24,580 nucleotides of DNA from an uncultured Anaerolineae bacterium (GTDB lineage Bacteria > Chloroflexota > Anaerolineae > Anaerolineales > Villigracilaceae): NCBI GenBank assembly GCA_903854805.1, contig CAINXK010000121.1, positions 1-24,580 of the forward strand, given 5' to 3'. The notes beneath the pieces were generated by a model. The model saw nothing but the letters and a program-made list of their open reading frames with translations. It was not told where the DNA came from and made no database searches. This document shows, piece by piece, positions 14,192 to 23,542 of this stretch (positions are counted from its first letter, which is position 1; each line of letters begins with the position of its first letter). A program made the translations under genes and the position numbers.

Positions 14192-15052
14192 TTATCTCAA
14201 CAACGAAGGTATTTCTTCAGGGTGTCGCGCAACCTTAACACCTGCTTTTTCCAGTGCCTTAATCTTATCATCCGCACTGCCAGAGCCACCTTCGATGATG
14301 GCACCAGCGTGACCCATGCGTTTACCAGCTGGCGCAGTTTGCCCGGCGATGAAACCGACAACCGGCTTGGTCATTTTAGTGGCAATGAATTCTGCTGCTC
14401 TTTCTTCGTCTGAGCCGCCGATCTCTCCAATCATAACAACTTTATCGGTGTGAGGATCATCCTCAAACATTTGCAACACATCAATATGATTGGTGCCATT
14501 GACCGGGTCACCACCAATACCAACAGTGGTTGATGAACCCAGACCGACCTGTTTTAGGGCGTAAAGCACTTCATAGGTCAAAGTGCCTGAGCGTGAGACA
14601 ATCCCAATATTACCCGGGATGGCGATATCGCCCGGAATAATGCCTACCTTGGCTTCTCCGGGGGTCAACAAGCCAGGGCAGTTTGGCCCAAGCAGCCGCA
14701 CACCCTTCTGATCAATATAATTGCGAACCCGCATCATGTCACTGACCGGGATACCTTCGGTAATGCAGACAATGAAGGGTATGCCCGCATCGGCAGCTTC
14801 AAAGATCGCGTCTGCGGCAAATCGAGCCGGGACGAAGATGATGCTGGTATTTGCGCCACTGGCTTCCACCGCAATTTTGACTGAGTCAAAGACAGGGATT
14901 CTCTCGTCAACCCATTCACCACCTTTGCCAGGGGTTACCCCGGCAACCACGTTTGTGCCGTAAGCTACCATCTGGCGGGTGTGGAATAAGCCTTCACCAC
15001 CGGTAATGCCCTGTACGAGCAGGCGAGTTTCTTTGTTTACTAAAATGCTCAT
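14192..15052 (-). CDS. sucD: Succinyl-CoA synthetase, alpha subunit
   Basis: This 286-residue protein is the alpha subunit of succinate-CoA ligase, with a CoA-binding Rossmann part ([10 protein letters not shown], residues 12-21) and the active-site phosphohistidine His248 in [16 protein letters not shown] (122-127) and SRSGTLTYE (153-161) are family signatures. With SucC it makes succinate from succinyl-CoA while forming ATP or GTP, the TCA step with substrate-level phosphorylation; the reverse direction is possible in anaerobes. It overlaps sucC by 4 bases (ATGA at 15049-15052), and an AAGGAG 7 nt before the ATG lies within sucC, which supports translational coupling and equal subunit output. 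Confidence 0.97.
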   Translation of the reverse strand: MSILVNKETRLLVQGITGGEGLFHTRQMVAYGTNVVAGVTPGKGGEWVDERIPVFDSVKIAVEASGANTSIIFVPARFAADAIFEAADAGIPFIVCITEGIPVSDMMRVRNYIDQKGVRLLGPNCPGLLTPGEAKVGIIPGDIAIPGNIGIVSRSGTLTYEVLYALKQVGLGSSTTVGIGGDPVNGTNHIDVLQMFEDDPHTDKVVMIGEIGGSDEERAAEFIATKMTKPVVGFIAGQTAPAGKRMGHAGAIIEGGSGSADDKIKALEKAGVKVARHPEEIPSLLR

Positions 15053-16191
15053 GACTGGGCTCCTTTTGCTGCCGCGACGGCTTTTTGGGCTGCGTCAGCC
15101 AGGGTTTCGGCGGTGATCATATTTGCATTCGCCAGCATGGCCCGGCCTTCCGCGGCGTTTGTGCCCACCAGGCGCACAACCATCGGCACCTTGGGTTTTA
15201 CTTCAGCAATCGCGGTCAAAATACCTTTTGCAACTTCATCGCAACGGGTAATACCACCGAAGATGTTGAACAGGATGGCTTTTACGTTGGTGTCGCTCAG
15301 GATGATGCGCATTGCAGCGGTCACTTTATCCGCTCCTGCGCCACCCCCGATATCCAAGAAATTGGCCGGGTCGCCGCCAAAGAGTTTGAGAATATCCATC
15401 GATGCCATCGCAAGACCGGCGCCGTTTACCATGCAGCCAATATTTCCATCCAACTTGATGAAAGTCAAGCCATATTTGCGCGCTTCAATCTCAGATGGGG
15501 CATCCTCATCAGTATCGCGCATTTCAGAAAGTTCAGGATGACGGAATAGGGCATTGTCATCAATAACCATTTTGCCATCAAGCGCCGTCAATTTATTATC
15601 TTTACCGATGATCAATGGGTTGATTTCGGCCAGGGTGGCGTCGTTGTCATTGTAAACCTGCCAGAGGCTCTTTAGGATTTCTCCAAAAGATTTCCAACAC
15701 TCGCGAGGCAGGTCAATTCCGGCAGCAATATCTCGTGTCTGGTAGTCTTTAATTCCTACCAACGGGTTGATATGAACTTTGATGATCTTTCCTGGGTCCG
15801 ATTTGGCAACCTCTTCAATTTCCACACCACCGGCCGCAGAAGCCATGATAACTGGTTTCTTGGCAGTCCGGTCGTTGGTAATCCCAAGATAGATCTCTTG
15901 TTGTATCGAGGCAGCTTCGTCAACCAATACTTTGCGTACTGGCAAACCCTTGATTTCCATCGATAATATTTGAGTGGCGAATTGTTCTGCTTCCGCAGGA
16001 TCTTTTGCCACTTTGATGCCGCCAGCTTTACCTCTTCCGCCGACCAGCACCTGCGCCTTAATCACAACGCGGCCACCTAGTTCTTCAGCGATTTGTCCTG
16101 CTTCGCTTGCGGTCGACGCGATTCTTCCCTTTGGGATCGGAATCCCATAGCGGGAAAAAATCTGTTTCGATTGATATTCGTGGAGTTTCAT
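15049..16191 (-). CDS. sucC: Succinyl-CoA synthetase, beta subunit
   Basis: This 380-residue beta subunit starts with the family signature [20 protein letters not shown]. It has an ATP-grasp fold with [19 protein letters not shown] (residues 42-60), the metal-binding NPLIIG and [10 protein letters not shown], and the C-terminal [18 protein letters not shown] that contacts the alpha subunit. It supplies nucleotide binding for succinyl-CoA hydrolysis coupled to nucleotide phosphorylation. GGGAG lies 9 nt before the ATG, and an extended -10 promoter lies about 56 nt upstream. sucD follows with a 4-base overlap. Nucleotide choice (ADP or GDP) was not resolved from sequence. Confidence 0.97.
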   Translation of the reverse strand: MKLHEYQSKQIFSRYGIPIPKGRIASTASEAGQIAEELGGRVVIKAQVLVGGRGKAGGIKVAKDPAEAEQFATQILSMEIKGLPVRKVLVDEAASIQQEIYLGITNDRTAKKPVIMASAAGGVEIEEVAKSDPGKIIKVHINPLVGIKDYQTRDIAAGIDLPRECWKSFGEILKSLWQVYNDNDATLAEINPLIIGKDNKLTALDGKMVIDDNALFRHPELSEMRDTDEDAPSEIEARKYGLTFIKLDGNIGCMVNGAGLAMASMDILKLFGGDPANFLDIGGGAGADKVTAAMRIILSDTNVKAILFNIFGGITRCDEVAKGILTAIAEVKPKVPMVVRLVGTNAAEGRAMLANANMITAETLADAAQKAVAAAKGAQS

Positions 16192-16246
16192 GCGGGTTGT
16201 CTCCCTGATGAGTTTAGGGCGTTATTCCCTGTCTTTGCAGAAATGA

Positions 16247-16255
16247 ATTATACCA
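16247..16255 (-). promoter_or_regulatory. Extended -10 promoter of sucCD
   Basis: The minus strand reads TGGTATAAT at 16247-16255, a full extended -10 (TGnTATAAT). The -35 region is poor, as is usual for this class. Transcription would start near 16240, giving a leader of about 49 nt before sucC. Confidence 0.5.
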
Positions 16256-16287
16256 TCCCTATAAAGACGGCGAGCGTCTGGCCCAAA

Positions 16288-16323
16288 TATCAGCCCGGTT
16301 TCGTTTTTGAGACCGGGCTGATA
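16288..16323 (-). terminator. Hairpin after the GT39-NHL gene
   Basis: TATCAGCCCGGTTTC (16288-16302) pairs with GAGACCGGGCTGATA (16309-16323), forming a 15-bp stem with one G-T wobble and a 6-nt loop. It lies 14 nt after the stop of the glycosyltransferase gene and upstream of the sucCD promoter, so it separates the two units. The tail is short (ATTTGG), so termination may rely on stem strength. Confidence 0.75.
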
Positions 16324-16337
16324 AATTTTCATGTTGG

Positions 16338-19300
16338 TTATTTTGCCGGTACGCTAAAGCGCATTAGCCGGTTATTGCCTGCATCAGTAATCCAGATATT
16401 CCCGCCGGGATCACTGGCGATGCCGCTTGGTAGACCAAAAGTGGCATCGTCTGTGCCAAATTGTCCCCAAAGCTGCACGAACTGACCTTCCCCGTTGAAT
16501 TCGATGACACGATAACCCTCTGGGTCCGTCACAAATACATGCCCATCAGATCTAACGGTTAAGAACGGTTTATTATCAAGAGATTGGCTTGACCAGCCCG
16601 AGATGGCCCACTGTCTGATCGATGAATAGTTGATGCCATCGATCGTATCCAGAACCTGTACACGTTGGTTCCAGGTATCTGTGACGTAGACTTTCCCGCT
16701 TGCGTCCACTTTGACGTCTACCGGTTCGCTGAATTGGCCCGCATCAAAGCCTTCAGTTCCAAACTGGGTTAGGATCGCGCCATTTGAATCAAAGACCACG
16801 ATGCGTTTATTGCCGGTATCGGCAACGTAAACCTTGCCTTGCGAGTCCACCGTGATGCCTCGCGGACCATACAGTGCTCCGGGTGTCTCTGTCGTGCCGA
16901 ATACTCCCCACATTTTAAGCGGGGTGCCATCCGGACTGAATTTTTGCACACGATGGTTCCAGGTATCGCTGACATAAACGCTGCCGTCCGGGCCAACCGC
17001 CACACCCCAGGGTTCGTTGAAGGTTCCGATGGGCGCATTCCCTGCGGATTGATCTGCGAAGGTTCCCCAAATCTTGATCACCTTTCCGTCTGCGCTTAAA
17101 TGTTGGATGCGGTGATTGCGTGAATCCGCAACATACAAGCTACCATCGGGCGCGAAGGCAATTCCGCGGGGCGAATTAAACTGGCCTGGTTCGGCGCCAA
17201 GAGTTCCCATTACAAAGTTGGCGGGAAGGTTAATCACCCCATTGGCGTACGGATCAATTTTTGGTTGAGGGACTGTTTTTATCCCGTAATTCCAAATTTT
17301 ATCAGCCACATCCTTACGGATATACAGACGCATTTTATCTGATGGATCCCAAGTGTTTTCGTTAATGCCGACACTGTTAGTAACTTCACCGTAAAGCTTG
17401 TAATCCCGGTTGAGCCAGATATCGAAAATGGCGGTCCGCATGCGTGGATCGTTTAGAGCACCGCAAACGCGCGAAAAATCATATCTTGGCAGAAGTTTGA
17501 GCCCTGATAACAAGCCTGTGCATGAATAGGTCTCATCAAATGGGATAGCATGGTCGGGCCGGGTGCTGACCAGGTTAAAGTAATCCTGATTTGGCCAGAC
17601 CATGCGGATGTAATCGAAACGATAAAAATTATCGCTGACGATCGGTTCGATTTTGGCAAAGTTATTATCACCGACGATGATTGCCGGAACTTCGCGCAAG
17701 GATCGGTCAGGTTGAGCGCCATAAAAACGCGCATTTGGGTATTCGCGCATATACCACGACATAGGCCAGGAAGTGTCGTCATCGTACGCTACGACAATAT
17801 CTTTTCCGCCGACCGTCTTTTCGGAAAGATCATCAACCTGTCGGAGAACATCTTTCACACCGCTGAAACTGTGGGCATAGACGAGATATTCCTGGGCGCT
17901 GTCAAACTTCAAGTAATTGGCACGATAAGAAGCGCGTATAGTTAATACGGCCAGGATACCAAAAAATACCAGTACGTTTAAGTAAATGGATTGTTTGTAA
18001 TCCCAATCATTGAGCAAACGGGTTAGCCCAAATAAACTGGCCACGGCGCCCAGAATTGCGAAAATAAAACTGGTGGTTGCTTGCAGCTGGGTCAGCTCCT
18101 GCCCTTCGAAGGGCCGTGGGCTACCCAATAATGCAATTAAAATTCCAACAATGCTTAAGGTGAAGATTGCCAGCAATGCAAGAACAAGCAAGGCATTGCG
18201 GCGCTGCAATTCTTTCCAGTCGATCCGGTCAATCAGGCTCCCAATCGCCCAGCCTCCCCATAGAACCATAGGCAGGGACATATGGAATGTTAACCAGGGC
18301 ATCTTTTCGCCGGCGATTGTAAAGGCAGCGATGCTTGTGATCGTCCACCAGCCAAGCAAACTGAGCAAGTTGGTGCGAGTATCCACCTCATCATCAGCCT
18401 GGATTGGGTTTTCATCGTTGGTTTGTCTGCGTAAACTTAGAAAACCCGCAAGAATGCAGGCGCAAGCTGGTAAAAATTCGTAGATTGGGATGGTGATCAG
18501 GACATAATAGTACCAGGGTTGCGAACCGCGTTGAACACCTTGCTGCTGCAACCAGTAGCCTAAAGAGCCCACTGAGCCGGTAAAGAATCCGGCGCCATTT
18601 GTGAAAACAGTGGTATAGAGCAGGATGAAAGGTGCCCAAAATATCAGGGCCATCTTCCACCAGATATCACGGTTCCACCACATACCGATCGCAATTGTTA
18701 TCAGGACAATCGGCCCCATGAATGCTCCGGTGCGAATTAGCCCGGCAGATGAATAATCGAGTGGGTCCCAACCAAGGATATAAACCGGAAACGCGGAGAG
18801 CTGTGGCAGGACGATGGTTCCAAAAACCATCAATAGGTCAAAAGATCTTTCTTTGCGGATATTTTCAAGGCTAAATCCGCGGATGAGAAAAAAGATGGCG
18901 GCGGCCAATGCCAGAACGGCCAGGCCCCCGAGCATGATCATGGGCGTGAGGCTGGCAGTATCATGAGGTAATAGTGCGGTCGTAGCACTTGGGATGGCCG
19001 GTGCGGCTGTCTGTTCTCCGCTTAAATCGCCTGCTTTTTTTGCTGAGATCGCCAGGTAGCCGGTTGCGCCTAATAACATCATCCCAAGTAGTAATGTCGT
19101 CAAAAAGCCGCGATAATTTTTCTGTCCACCGATCCAGGGTTTTTGTAAGACCCGGACCAGGAAGTAAACTGCGAGATAGATCAATAGTTGGGCGGTATAA
19201 ATAAACGAGGTTTCCTTGGTCAGGTAATGGATGACCAGGGAACCAGCGATTAAATAAATATATTTTGCTTTTCCGGTTTCAAAATAACGAAGGACACTGT

Positions 19301-19772
19301 AAAGCAAAACAAATAAGGATACGGCTACATAAGAATCTTCGCGTGTATAGCGTCCATAATAGAGCAGGAACGGCGAAATGAGCGCCATCACTGCCGCGGC
19401 TAATGCCCCGGCGCGTCCAAGATACCGGCGCCAAATCCAAATGGCCGCGATAGCCAGGACACTGAAAGTTGCGGCTGGGATGCGGGCCACAAAGTCGCTG
19501 GCGCCAAACATGAAATAAGAAAGGGCAATCAGGTGGAATTGTAATGGCCCATGCATCATCGGGTTATGCTGGTATCCCTGCCCTTTATAAAGCAAATATG
19601 AAAAGTATGTGTGCAAACTTTCATCATGACTCATGGCGCGTGCGCCCAGGTTGTAAAAACGGGACGCAACGGCGGCTAACATGATCAAGCCGAAAATTAA
19701 CACTTCAACTGTCAGCCAGGGAAGGGTGGAAATGGGCGTGTGGTCTAACCAGTTTCGTTTTTCGTCGTTCAT
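16338..19772 (-). CDS. GT39-like membrane glycosyltransferase fused to a six-repeat NHL propeller
   Basis: This 1144-residue protein begins with a GT-C type membrane part: a first helix at about 20-38, then the acidic motif MSHDESLHTYFSY (Asp50-Glu51) in the first outer loop, GRYTREDSY in a later loop, and many further hydrophobic segments to about residue 620. It resembles the TIGR03663 group (Agl23-like) and GT39/PMT proteins, which use lipid-linked sugars on the outer face. After a soluble stretch (about 630-850), residues 866-1143 hold six NHL-type repeats with the pattern G-[IV]-x-x-x-x-x-G-x-[VL]-[YFW]-[VI]-[AST]-D-x-x-N-x-R, predicted to fold as a beta-propeller outside the cell. A sigma70-like promoter lies close upstream. 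The sugar and acceptor are unknown. Confidence 0.85.
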   Translation of the reverse strand: MNDEKRNWLDHTPISTLPWLTVEVLIFGLIMLAAVASRFYNLGARAMSHDESLHTYFSYLLYKGQGYQHNPMMHGPLQFHLIALSYFMFGASDFVARIPAATFSVLAIAAIWIWRRYLGRAGALAAAVMALISPFLLYYGRYTREDSYVAVSLFVLLYSVLRYFETGKAKYIYLIAGSLVIHYLTKETSFIYTAQLLIYLAVYFLVRVLQKPWIGGQKNYRGFLTTLLLGMMLLGATGYLAISAKKAGDLSGEQTAAPAIPSATTALLPHDTASLTPMIMLGGLAVLALAAAIFFLIRGFSLENIRKERSFDLLMVFGTIVLPQLSAFPVYILGWDPLDYSSAGLIRTGAFMGPIVLITIAIGMWWNRDIWWKMALIFWAPFILLYTTVFTNGAGFFTGSVGSLGYWLQQQGVQRGSQPWYYYVLITIPIYEFLPACACILAGFLSLRRQTNDENPIQADDEVDTRTNLLSLLGWWTITSIAAFTIAGEKMPWLTFHMSLPMVLWGGWAIGSLIDRIDWKELQRRNALLVLALLAIFTLSIVGILIALLGSPRPFEGQELTQLQATTSFIFAILGAVASLFGLTRLLNDWDYKQSIYLNVLVFFGILAVLTIRASYRANYLKFDSAQEYLVYAHSFSGVKDVLRQVDDLSEKTVGGKDIVVAYDDDTSWPMSWYMREYPNARFYGAQPDRSLREVPAIIVGDNNFAKIEPIVSDNFYRFDYIRMVWPNQDYFNLVSTRPDHAIPFDETYSCTGLLSGLKLLPRYDFSRVCGALNDPRMRTAIFDIWLNRDYKLYGEVTNSVGINENTWDPSDKMRLYIRKDVADKIWNYGIKTVPQPKIDPYANGVINLPANFVMGTLGAEPGQFNSPRGIAFAPDGSLYVADSRNHRIQHLSADGKVIKIWGTFADQSAGNAPIGTFNEPWGVAVGPDGSVYVSDTWNHRVQKFSPDGTPLKMWGVFGTTETPGALYGPRGITVDSQGKVYVADTGNKRIVVFDSNGAILTQFGTEGFDAGQFSEPVDVKVDASGKVYVTDTWNQRVQVLDTIDGINYSSIRQWAISGWSSQSLDNKPFLTVRSDGHVFVTDPEGYRVIEFNGEGQFVQLWGQFGTDDATFGLPSGIASDPGGNIWITDAGNNRLMRFSVPAK

Positions 19773-19803
19773 AAATATAGGCTCTCTGGGATTGGATGCG
19801 TGA

Positions 19804-19832
19804 CTTATACTTCAAACTGAATTTTCTGACAA
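19804..19832 (-). promoter_or_regulatory. Sigma70-like promoter for the GT39-NHL gene
   Basis: The minus strand has TTGTCA (19827-19832) and TATAAG (19804-19809) separated by exactly 17 nt. Transcription would start near 19797, about 25 nt before the ATG. A short inverted repeat (AAGCGG/CCGCTT, about 19831-19855) overlaps the -35 side and could be an operator. So this gene can be read independently of the glycosyltransferase gene upstream. Confidence 0.6.
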
Positions 19833-19943
19833 GCGGCTGAAAAACAAATCCGCTTTGTAGTGTAAGCTGATGACCCTGCAAAATGAATTGATTTAATTGG
19901 GTGAATTGTTGATCATAATTGGATAATCCCTGGTTTAATGTGA

Positions 19944-21440
19944 TTATTTCCAGCGATAGACTGCCATATTTTCGCTGCCGTAAGCCCGACTAAATACTGA
20001 TGCGCTCGTAAAAACCTGTGTTTTTCCTGAAATTAAATCAGGGTACCAATTTGGGAAAGCTACCAGGTAACGAACATGCTTGTTATTCAAAAAAGCTGCA
20101 AGTTGACCCTGATCCCGCATAAAAGGAATTATTTCTGGCGATATTAGACCAGCAAGGTCGATTAATTGATGCGAACCAAAGTATCCAAGTGCTCCAATAT
20201 CATGCGCAGCAATTAATTCATCGCCGGGTACGTTCTCCGCCACCCATTGGGCTGTATTAACCATTTCGCTTTCAATGATGGCAACATCCCTGGCGTATGT
20301 CCATGCGCCAATGATAAAGAAAGCTACGCATAGTAAGCTGGCTGAGAGTACCCAGACGATTTGGAACGGTCTGATTTTTGGCCGGGCCGCCTGTGATAAA
20401 AAATCTGCGCCTGCCAGGCTGCTCAAAAGCATAAACACTGGGATCGCGGGCATTCCGTAGCGACCGTGTTGGTACGTGACTGGCAGGCTGAAGGCATACA
20501 AACCAGGAAACAAAATCAGCCACAAATAGCTTGATATTATAGCCCAATCATGCTTTTTAATGGCACTGTAGCCATAAAAAATGGCAGCAGGCAAGAGCAT
20601 GATCCCGACACCCGTCAGAGGCTGAAGGATTTGTTGATAATAGCGCAGATATAAAGGTAACTGTTGCAAAGCCGCATATTCGGTTTGCTTGGCATAATAA
20701 GTATTCGGCATGGGAGTTCCAACCAATACCAGGTTGAACAATAAATAAAATCCAACCAGAAGCGTAAACCCAAGCCCGGCCTTGAGAATGTCAGTTCCCC
20801 GATCTTTCAATGGCAGTTTCGACAGAATAATGGCAAGAAATAATGGGATCAATAAGGTCATTCCGTCTGGCCGTACCCAGGCGCTTAGCCCGACGATTAG
20901 CCCTAGGATTACCTTGTTTTGTTTTGGATTTAACAGGCATGCAAAAAATAACGTCATTAAAAAAATATGCAGGCTGGTTTCCATTCCAGAAACGGCTGCC
21001 CAAACGAGATGCCATTCACAGGCAAATAAAATACCTACCCATGGAAATTTAGGACGATAAAGCTTTATGCGCCGGCGGACTGTCCATTCTGCCAGGGTTG
21101 CTGTTCCCCAAAGACAGATTGCGCCTAGCAGGAAGGTCCAGACATACGGGTTGACCCCCAGTAAATGGCCGATTGCCAGCAGAAATGACCAGAGTGGTGA
21201 AGTCGACCCACCCGCTGAAGGCTGTCCTGGAAAAAACTCCCAGCGTCCTGCTTGGGCAAGGCTGCGCGCGTAAGTCTGGTGAATCCAGGCGTCATCGAGT
21301 GGAAAGCCAATCCGATAATATTTTAAACTCGCAAGCACGTAAAGACTGATCGTGCCGGCAACTACTCCGGCGAGAATAATCGGAATTCGTTTCCCCATCA
21401 TATTTGTAGTGGGTATAGGGACTGGCGCCTTATTTTGCAT
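19944..21440 (-). CDS. GT-C superfamily membrane glycosyltransferase
   Basis: This 498-residue integral membrane protein has a first helix at about residues 19-38, followed by the acidic motif FPLDDAWIHQTYARSLA (Asp49-Asp50). This is the usual catalytic Asp pair in the first outer loop of GT-C enzymes, close to the AftB-like LDDAxIxxxYARNLA pattern. About ten further hydrophobic segments follow, then a soluble C-terminal part from about residue 380 (NTAQWVAENVPGDELIAAHDIGALGYF) typical of this group. It probably moves a sugar from a polyprenyl-phosphate donor to a surface glycan or protein. No ribosome binding site is clear before the ATG; the MMGKRIP start at residues 14-15 is an alternative. 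It precedes the GT39-NHL gene by 171 nt. Confidence 0.82.
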   Translation of the reverse strand: MQNKAPVPIPTTNMMGKRIPIILAGVVAGTISLYVLASLKYYRIGFPLDDAWIHQTYARSLAQAGRWEFFPGQPSAGGSTSPLWSFLLAIGHLLGVNPYVWTFLLGAICLWGTATLAEWTVRRRIKLYRPKFPWVGILFACEWHLVWAAVSGMETSLHIFLMTLFFACLLNPKQNKVILGLIVGLSAWVRPDGMTLLIPLFLAIILSKLPLKDRGTDILKAGLGFTLLVGFYLLFNLVLVGTPMPNTYYAKQTEYAALQQLPLYLRYYQQILQPLTGVGIMLLPAAIFYGYSAIKKHDWAIISSYLWLILFPGLYAFSLPVTYQHGRYGMPAIPVFMLLSSLAGADFLSQAARPKIRPFQIVWVLSASLLCVAFFIIGAWTYARDVAIIESEMVNTAQWVAENVPGDELIAAHDIGALGYFGSHQLIDLAGLISPEIIPFMRDQGQLAAFLNNKHVRYLVAFPNWYPDLISGKTQVFTSASVFSRAYGSENMAVYRWK

Positions 21441-21540
21441 TTGATATCGTTATTCCGGTTATTTCTCGAAATCCACGCTAAGTTTGAGATGCCGGCAGGC
21501 TCTAAATATATTCATGTTGCTCATTTTCCGCCGAATAAAT

Positions 21541-22578
21541 TCATTTAGTGTTGGCCTGACGTGATGCGAGTTGACCACATCCGGCTTGAATATCAATACC
21601 TCTGCGAATTCGGATGGTACAGGGAATACCATTTTGTTCAAGGATTTGCTTGAAGGCATCCGCCCTTTCGCGGGTGGTGGCTTTTCCTTCAAAACCAGTC
21701 GTTGGGTTCAAAGGAATGGCGTTGACATGGCAGATCAGGCCTTTTAACAGGCTAGCCAATTTTCTGGCCTGTTCGGGTGTGTCATTGACCCCATTGATTA
21801 ATGCCCATTCAAACGTAATCCGTCGACCGGTTGTTTCGACGTATTCCCGGCAAGCCTGGATTAATTCTTCCAGATCATACTTCTTATTGACTGGCATCAT
21901 GCTCAAACGCAGGGCATCTTCAGCCGCATGCAGGGATACCGCCAGATTTACCTGCCGTTTTTCAGATGCAAACTGACGGATGGCAGGCGCCAGCCCGGAA
22001 GTGGATATCGTAAACCGGCGAGCTCCAAAATTATAGCCATCCGGGTCATTCAAGCGGTCAATGGCTGCCATCGTATTGTCGTAGTTATGAAAGGGTTCGC
22101 CCATGCCCATCAAAACAATATTGGTTACCACATCATTCTCGGCCTGCAGCACATGCGCAAAATACATTACCTGGGCAATAATCTCACCGCTGGAAAGATG
22201 CCTTGTGAAGCCCATTTGACCCGTGGCGCAGAATGTGCAGCCCATGGCGCAGCCCACTTGTGTGGAAATGCATATCGTCCGGCGGCGGTCATAACGCATC
22301 AGGACGGTCTCGATCTGGCGTCCATCCTGTAATTTGAAGAGTGTTTTCCGTGTCAGCCCATCTGATGAATCAAGTTTGAGGGATGGCGTTAGAATATCAA
22401 AACGAAAATTTTCAGCCAGCCTGTCACGCAATTCCTTCGGAAGGTCGGTAAATTCATCGGGGGATTGCCAGAAATTTTTATAGAGTCCGGTCCAAATCTG
22501 TCTGGCTCGAAAAACAGGTTGACCCCAGGTTGTTAAAATATTGCTAAGTTCAGAAAACTCGAGATCATAGATAAGCAT
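21541..22578 (-). CDS. rlmN: Dual-specificity 23S rRNA/tRNA adenine C2-methyltransferase
   Basis: This 345-residue radical SAM enzyme methylates C2 of A2503 in 23S rRNA and A37 in some tRNAs. The cluster motif is C-x3-C-x2-C (Cys110, Cys114, Cys117 in QVGCAMGCTFCATGQMGF). The catalytic methyl-carrier Cys334 lies in QAGCGQL near the C-terminus. MGMGEPFHNYDN and FTISTSGLAPAI are typical of RlmN. Both key cysteines are present. Length fits. The ATG at 22578 is preferred; a TTG six codons upstream at 22596 is possible. Neither has a good ribosome binding site. It follows the HAD phosphatase gene on the same strand by 163 nt. Cfr, the resistance relative, is less likely given the RlmN-like context. 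Confidence 0.93.
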   Translation of the reverse strand: MLIYDLEFSELSNILTTWGQPVFRARQIWTGLYKNFWQSPDEFTDLPKELRDRLAENFRFDILTPSLKLDSSDGLTRKTLFKLQDGRQIETVLMRYDRRRTICISTQVGCAMGCTFCATGQMGFTRHLSSGEIIAQVMYFAHVLQAENDVVTNIVLMGMGEPFHNYDNTMAAIDRLNDPDGYNFGARRFTISTSGLAPAIRQFASEKRQVNLAVSLHAAEDALRLSMMPVNKKYDLEELIQACREYVETTGRRITFEWALINGVNDTPEQARKLASLLKGLICHVNAIPLNPTTGFEGKATTRERADAFKQILEQNGIPCTIRIRRGIDIQAGCGQLASRQANTK

Positions 22579-22621
22579 GTCAGACCATTTGTGCAAAGGG
22601 TAATTCTTTGGAGCGGGTTTT

Positions 22622-22656
22622 GGGATGAATGGCCCAATTTCCCGTAGGGATGAATG
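22622..22656. repeat. 10-bp direct repeat upstream of rlmN
   Basis: GGGATGAATG occurs at 22622-22631 and again at 22647-22656, with a 25-nt period. It lies in the gap between the HAD gene and rlmN, next to a small inverted repeat (TGGGTT/AACCCA near 22670-22683). It may be an operator pair or chance. Confidence 0.35.
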
Positions 22657-22741
22657 ACCTTTCAGGTTGGGTTTTTCAACCCAGTCCGGGATAAGTCATC
22701 GCAAAATTTGTGTTTGTGACAGCCTGGGTTTTCAGGCGTGC

Positions 22742-23542
22742 TTAGTGGTTGGCACCCACCAGGCTGGCTAAATCGTCAGTAATAATATCCACGGCCGGAG
22801 TCCAGCTTTGAGCTTGTTCAATTGTGCTGACTCCAGAAAGTACCAGTGCGGTTGGACAACCAATCGCCTGACCTCCGGCGATATCGGTTTCGAGTCGGTC
22901 GCCAACTACGAAGGTGGCATCCCGAGGTGTTTTAAGCCGCTCTAAAGCCAATTCAAGAATATAGGGAAATGGCTTCCCAGCATAGATCGGCTGGATATCT
23001 GTGGCGGTCACGATGACTGAAATCCATGCGCCAGCCCCTGGTATCTGCCCACGCGGAGTGGGAAAAGTCCGATCGGGATTGGTGGCAAAAAATGGTTTCC
23101 CTGCCCTTACCAGTAGTGTGGCTTCGCGCATCTTGTCGAAGCTGATGCCCCTATCAATCCCAATCACGACAGCCTCGGCTCTTTCGGCTTGCTCAATAGA
23201 TAATAACTCGAAGCCAGTTTCTCGCATGGCGTCCTGCAGACCCTGTTCCCCAATCGCGAAAATCGGGGCGCCAGCGGGCAGTTGGCGCGCCATCATATCG
23301 GCCACGGCCAGGGATGATGTGATTACCTGCCATGGCTCAACGCTCACTCCGAATTCGAGAAGCCGCTGGACATATTGGTTAACTGTTCGAGATGAGTTAT
23401 TTGTGGCCATTGCCACACCCAGTCCCAACTCTTTAATGCGAGAAAAAATGGAGGCAAGATTGCCGATCGGCGCAGAATCTGTCCACAGTACGCCGTCCAT
23501 GTCCAGGATCAGACCTTTGGTGGTTGATGGGATCAATGTCAT
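22742..23542 (-). CDS. HAD-superfamily IIA phosphatase (NagD-like)
   Basis: This 266-residue phosphatase has the HAD motifs in order: motif I DMDGVLW (Asp14 and Asp16 near residues 14-20), motif II ATNNSSRT (near 46-53), motif III with Lys in YAGKPFPYI, and motif IV GDRLETDI. The cap between motifs II and III places it in subclass IIA (NagD, phosphoglycolate or nucleotide phosphatase type). It is cytosolic and dephosphorylates a small phosphate ester, but the substrate is not set. Its ATG overlaps the stop of the DUF1028 gene by 4 bases (ATGA at 23539-23542), so the two are translationally coupled and may work together. Confidence 0.9.
   Translation of the reverse strand: MTLIPSTTKGLILDMDGVLWTDSAPIGNLASIFSRIKELGLGVAMATNNSSRTVNQYVQRLLEFGVSVEPWQVITSSLAVADMMARQLPAGAPIFAIGEQGLQDAMRETGFELLSIEQAERAEAVVIGIDRGISFDKMREATLLVRAGKPFFATNPDRTFPTPRGQIPGAGAWISVIVTATDIQPIYAGKPFPYILELALERLKTPRDATFVVGDRLETDIAGGQAIGCPTALVLSGVSTIEQAQSWTPAVDIITDDLASLVGANH

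Noticed and set aside
22661..22690. Possible terminator between HAD and rlmN genes
   Set aside because: The inverted repeat (TGGGTT/AACCCA) has only about 6 bp and no U-run, so it is too weak to call.
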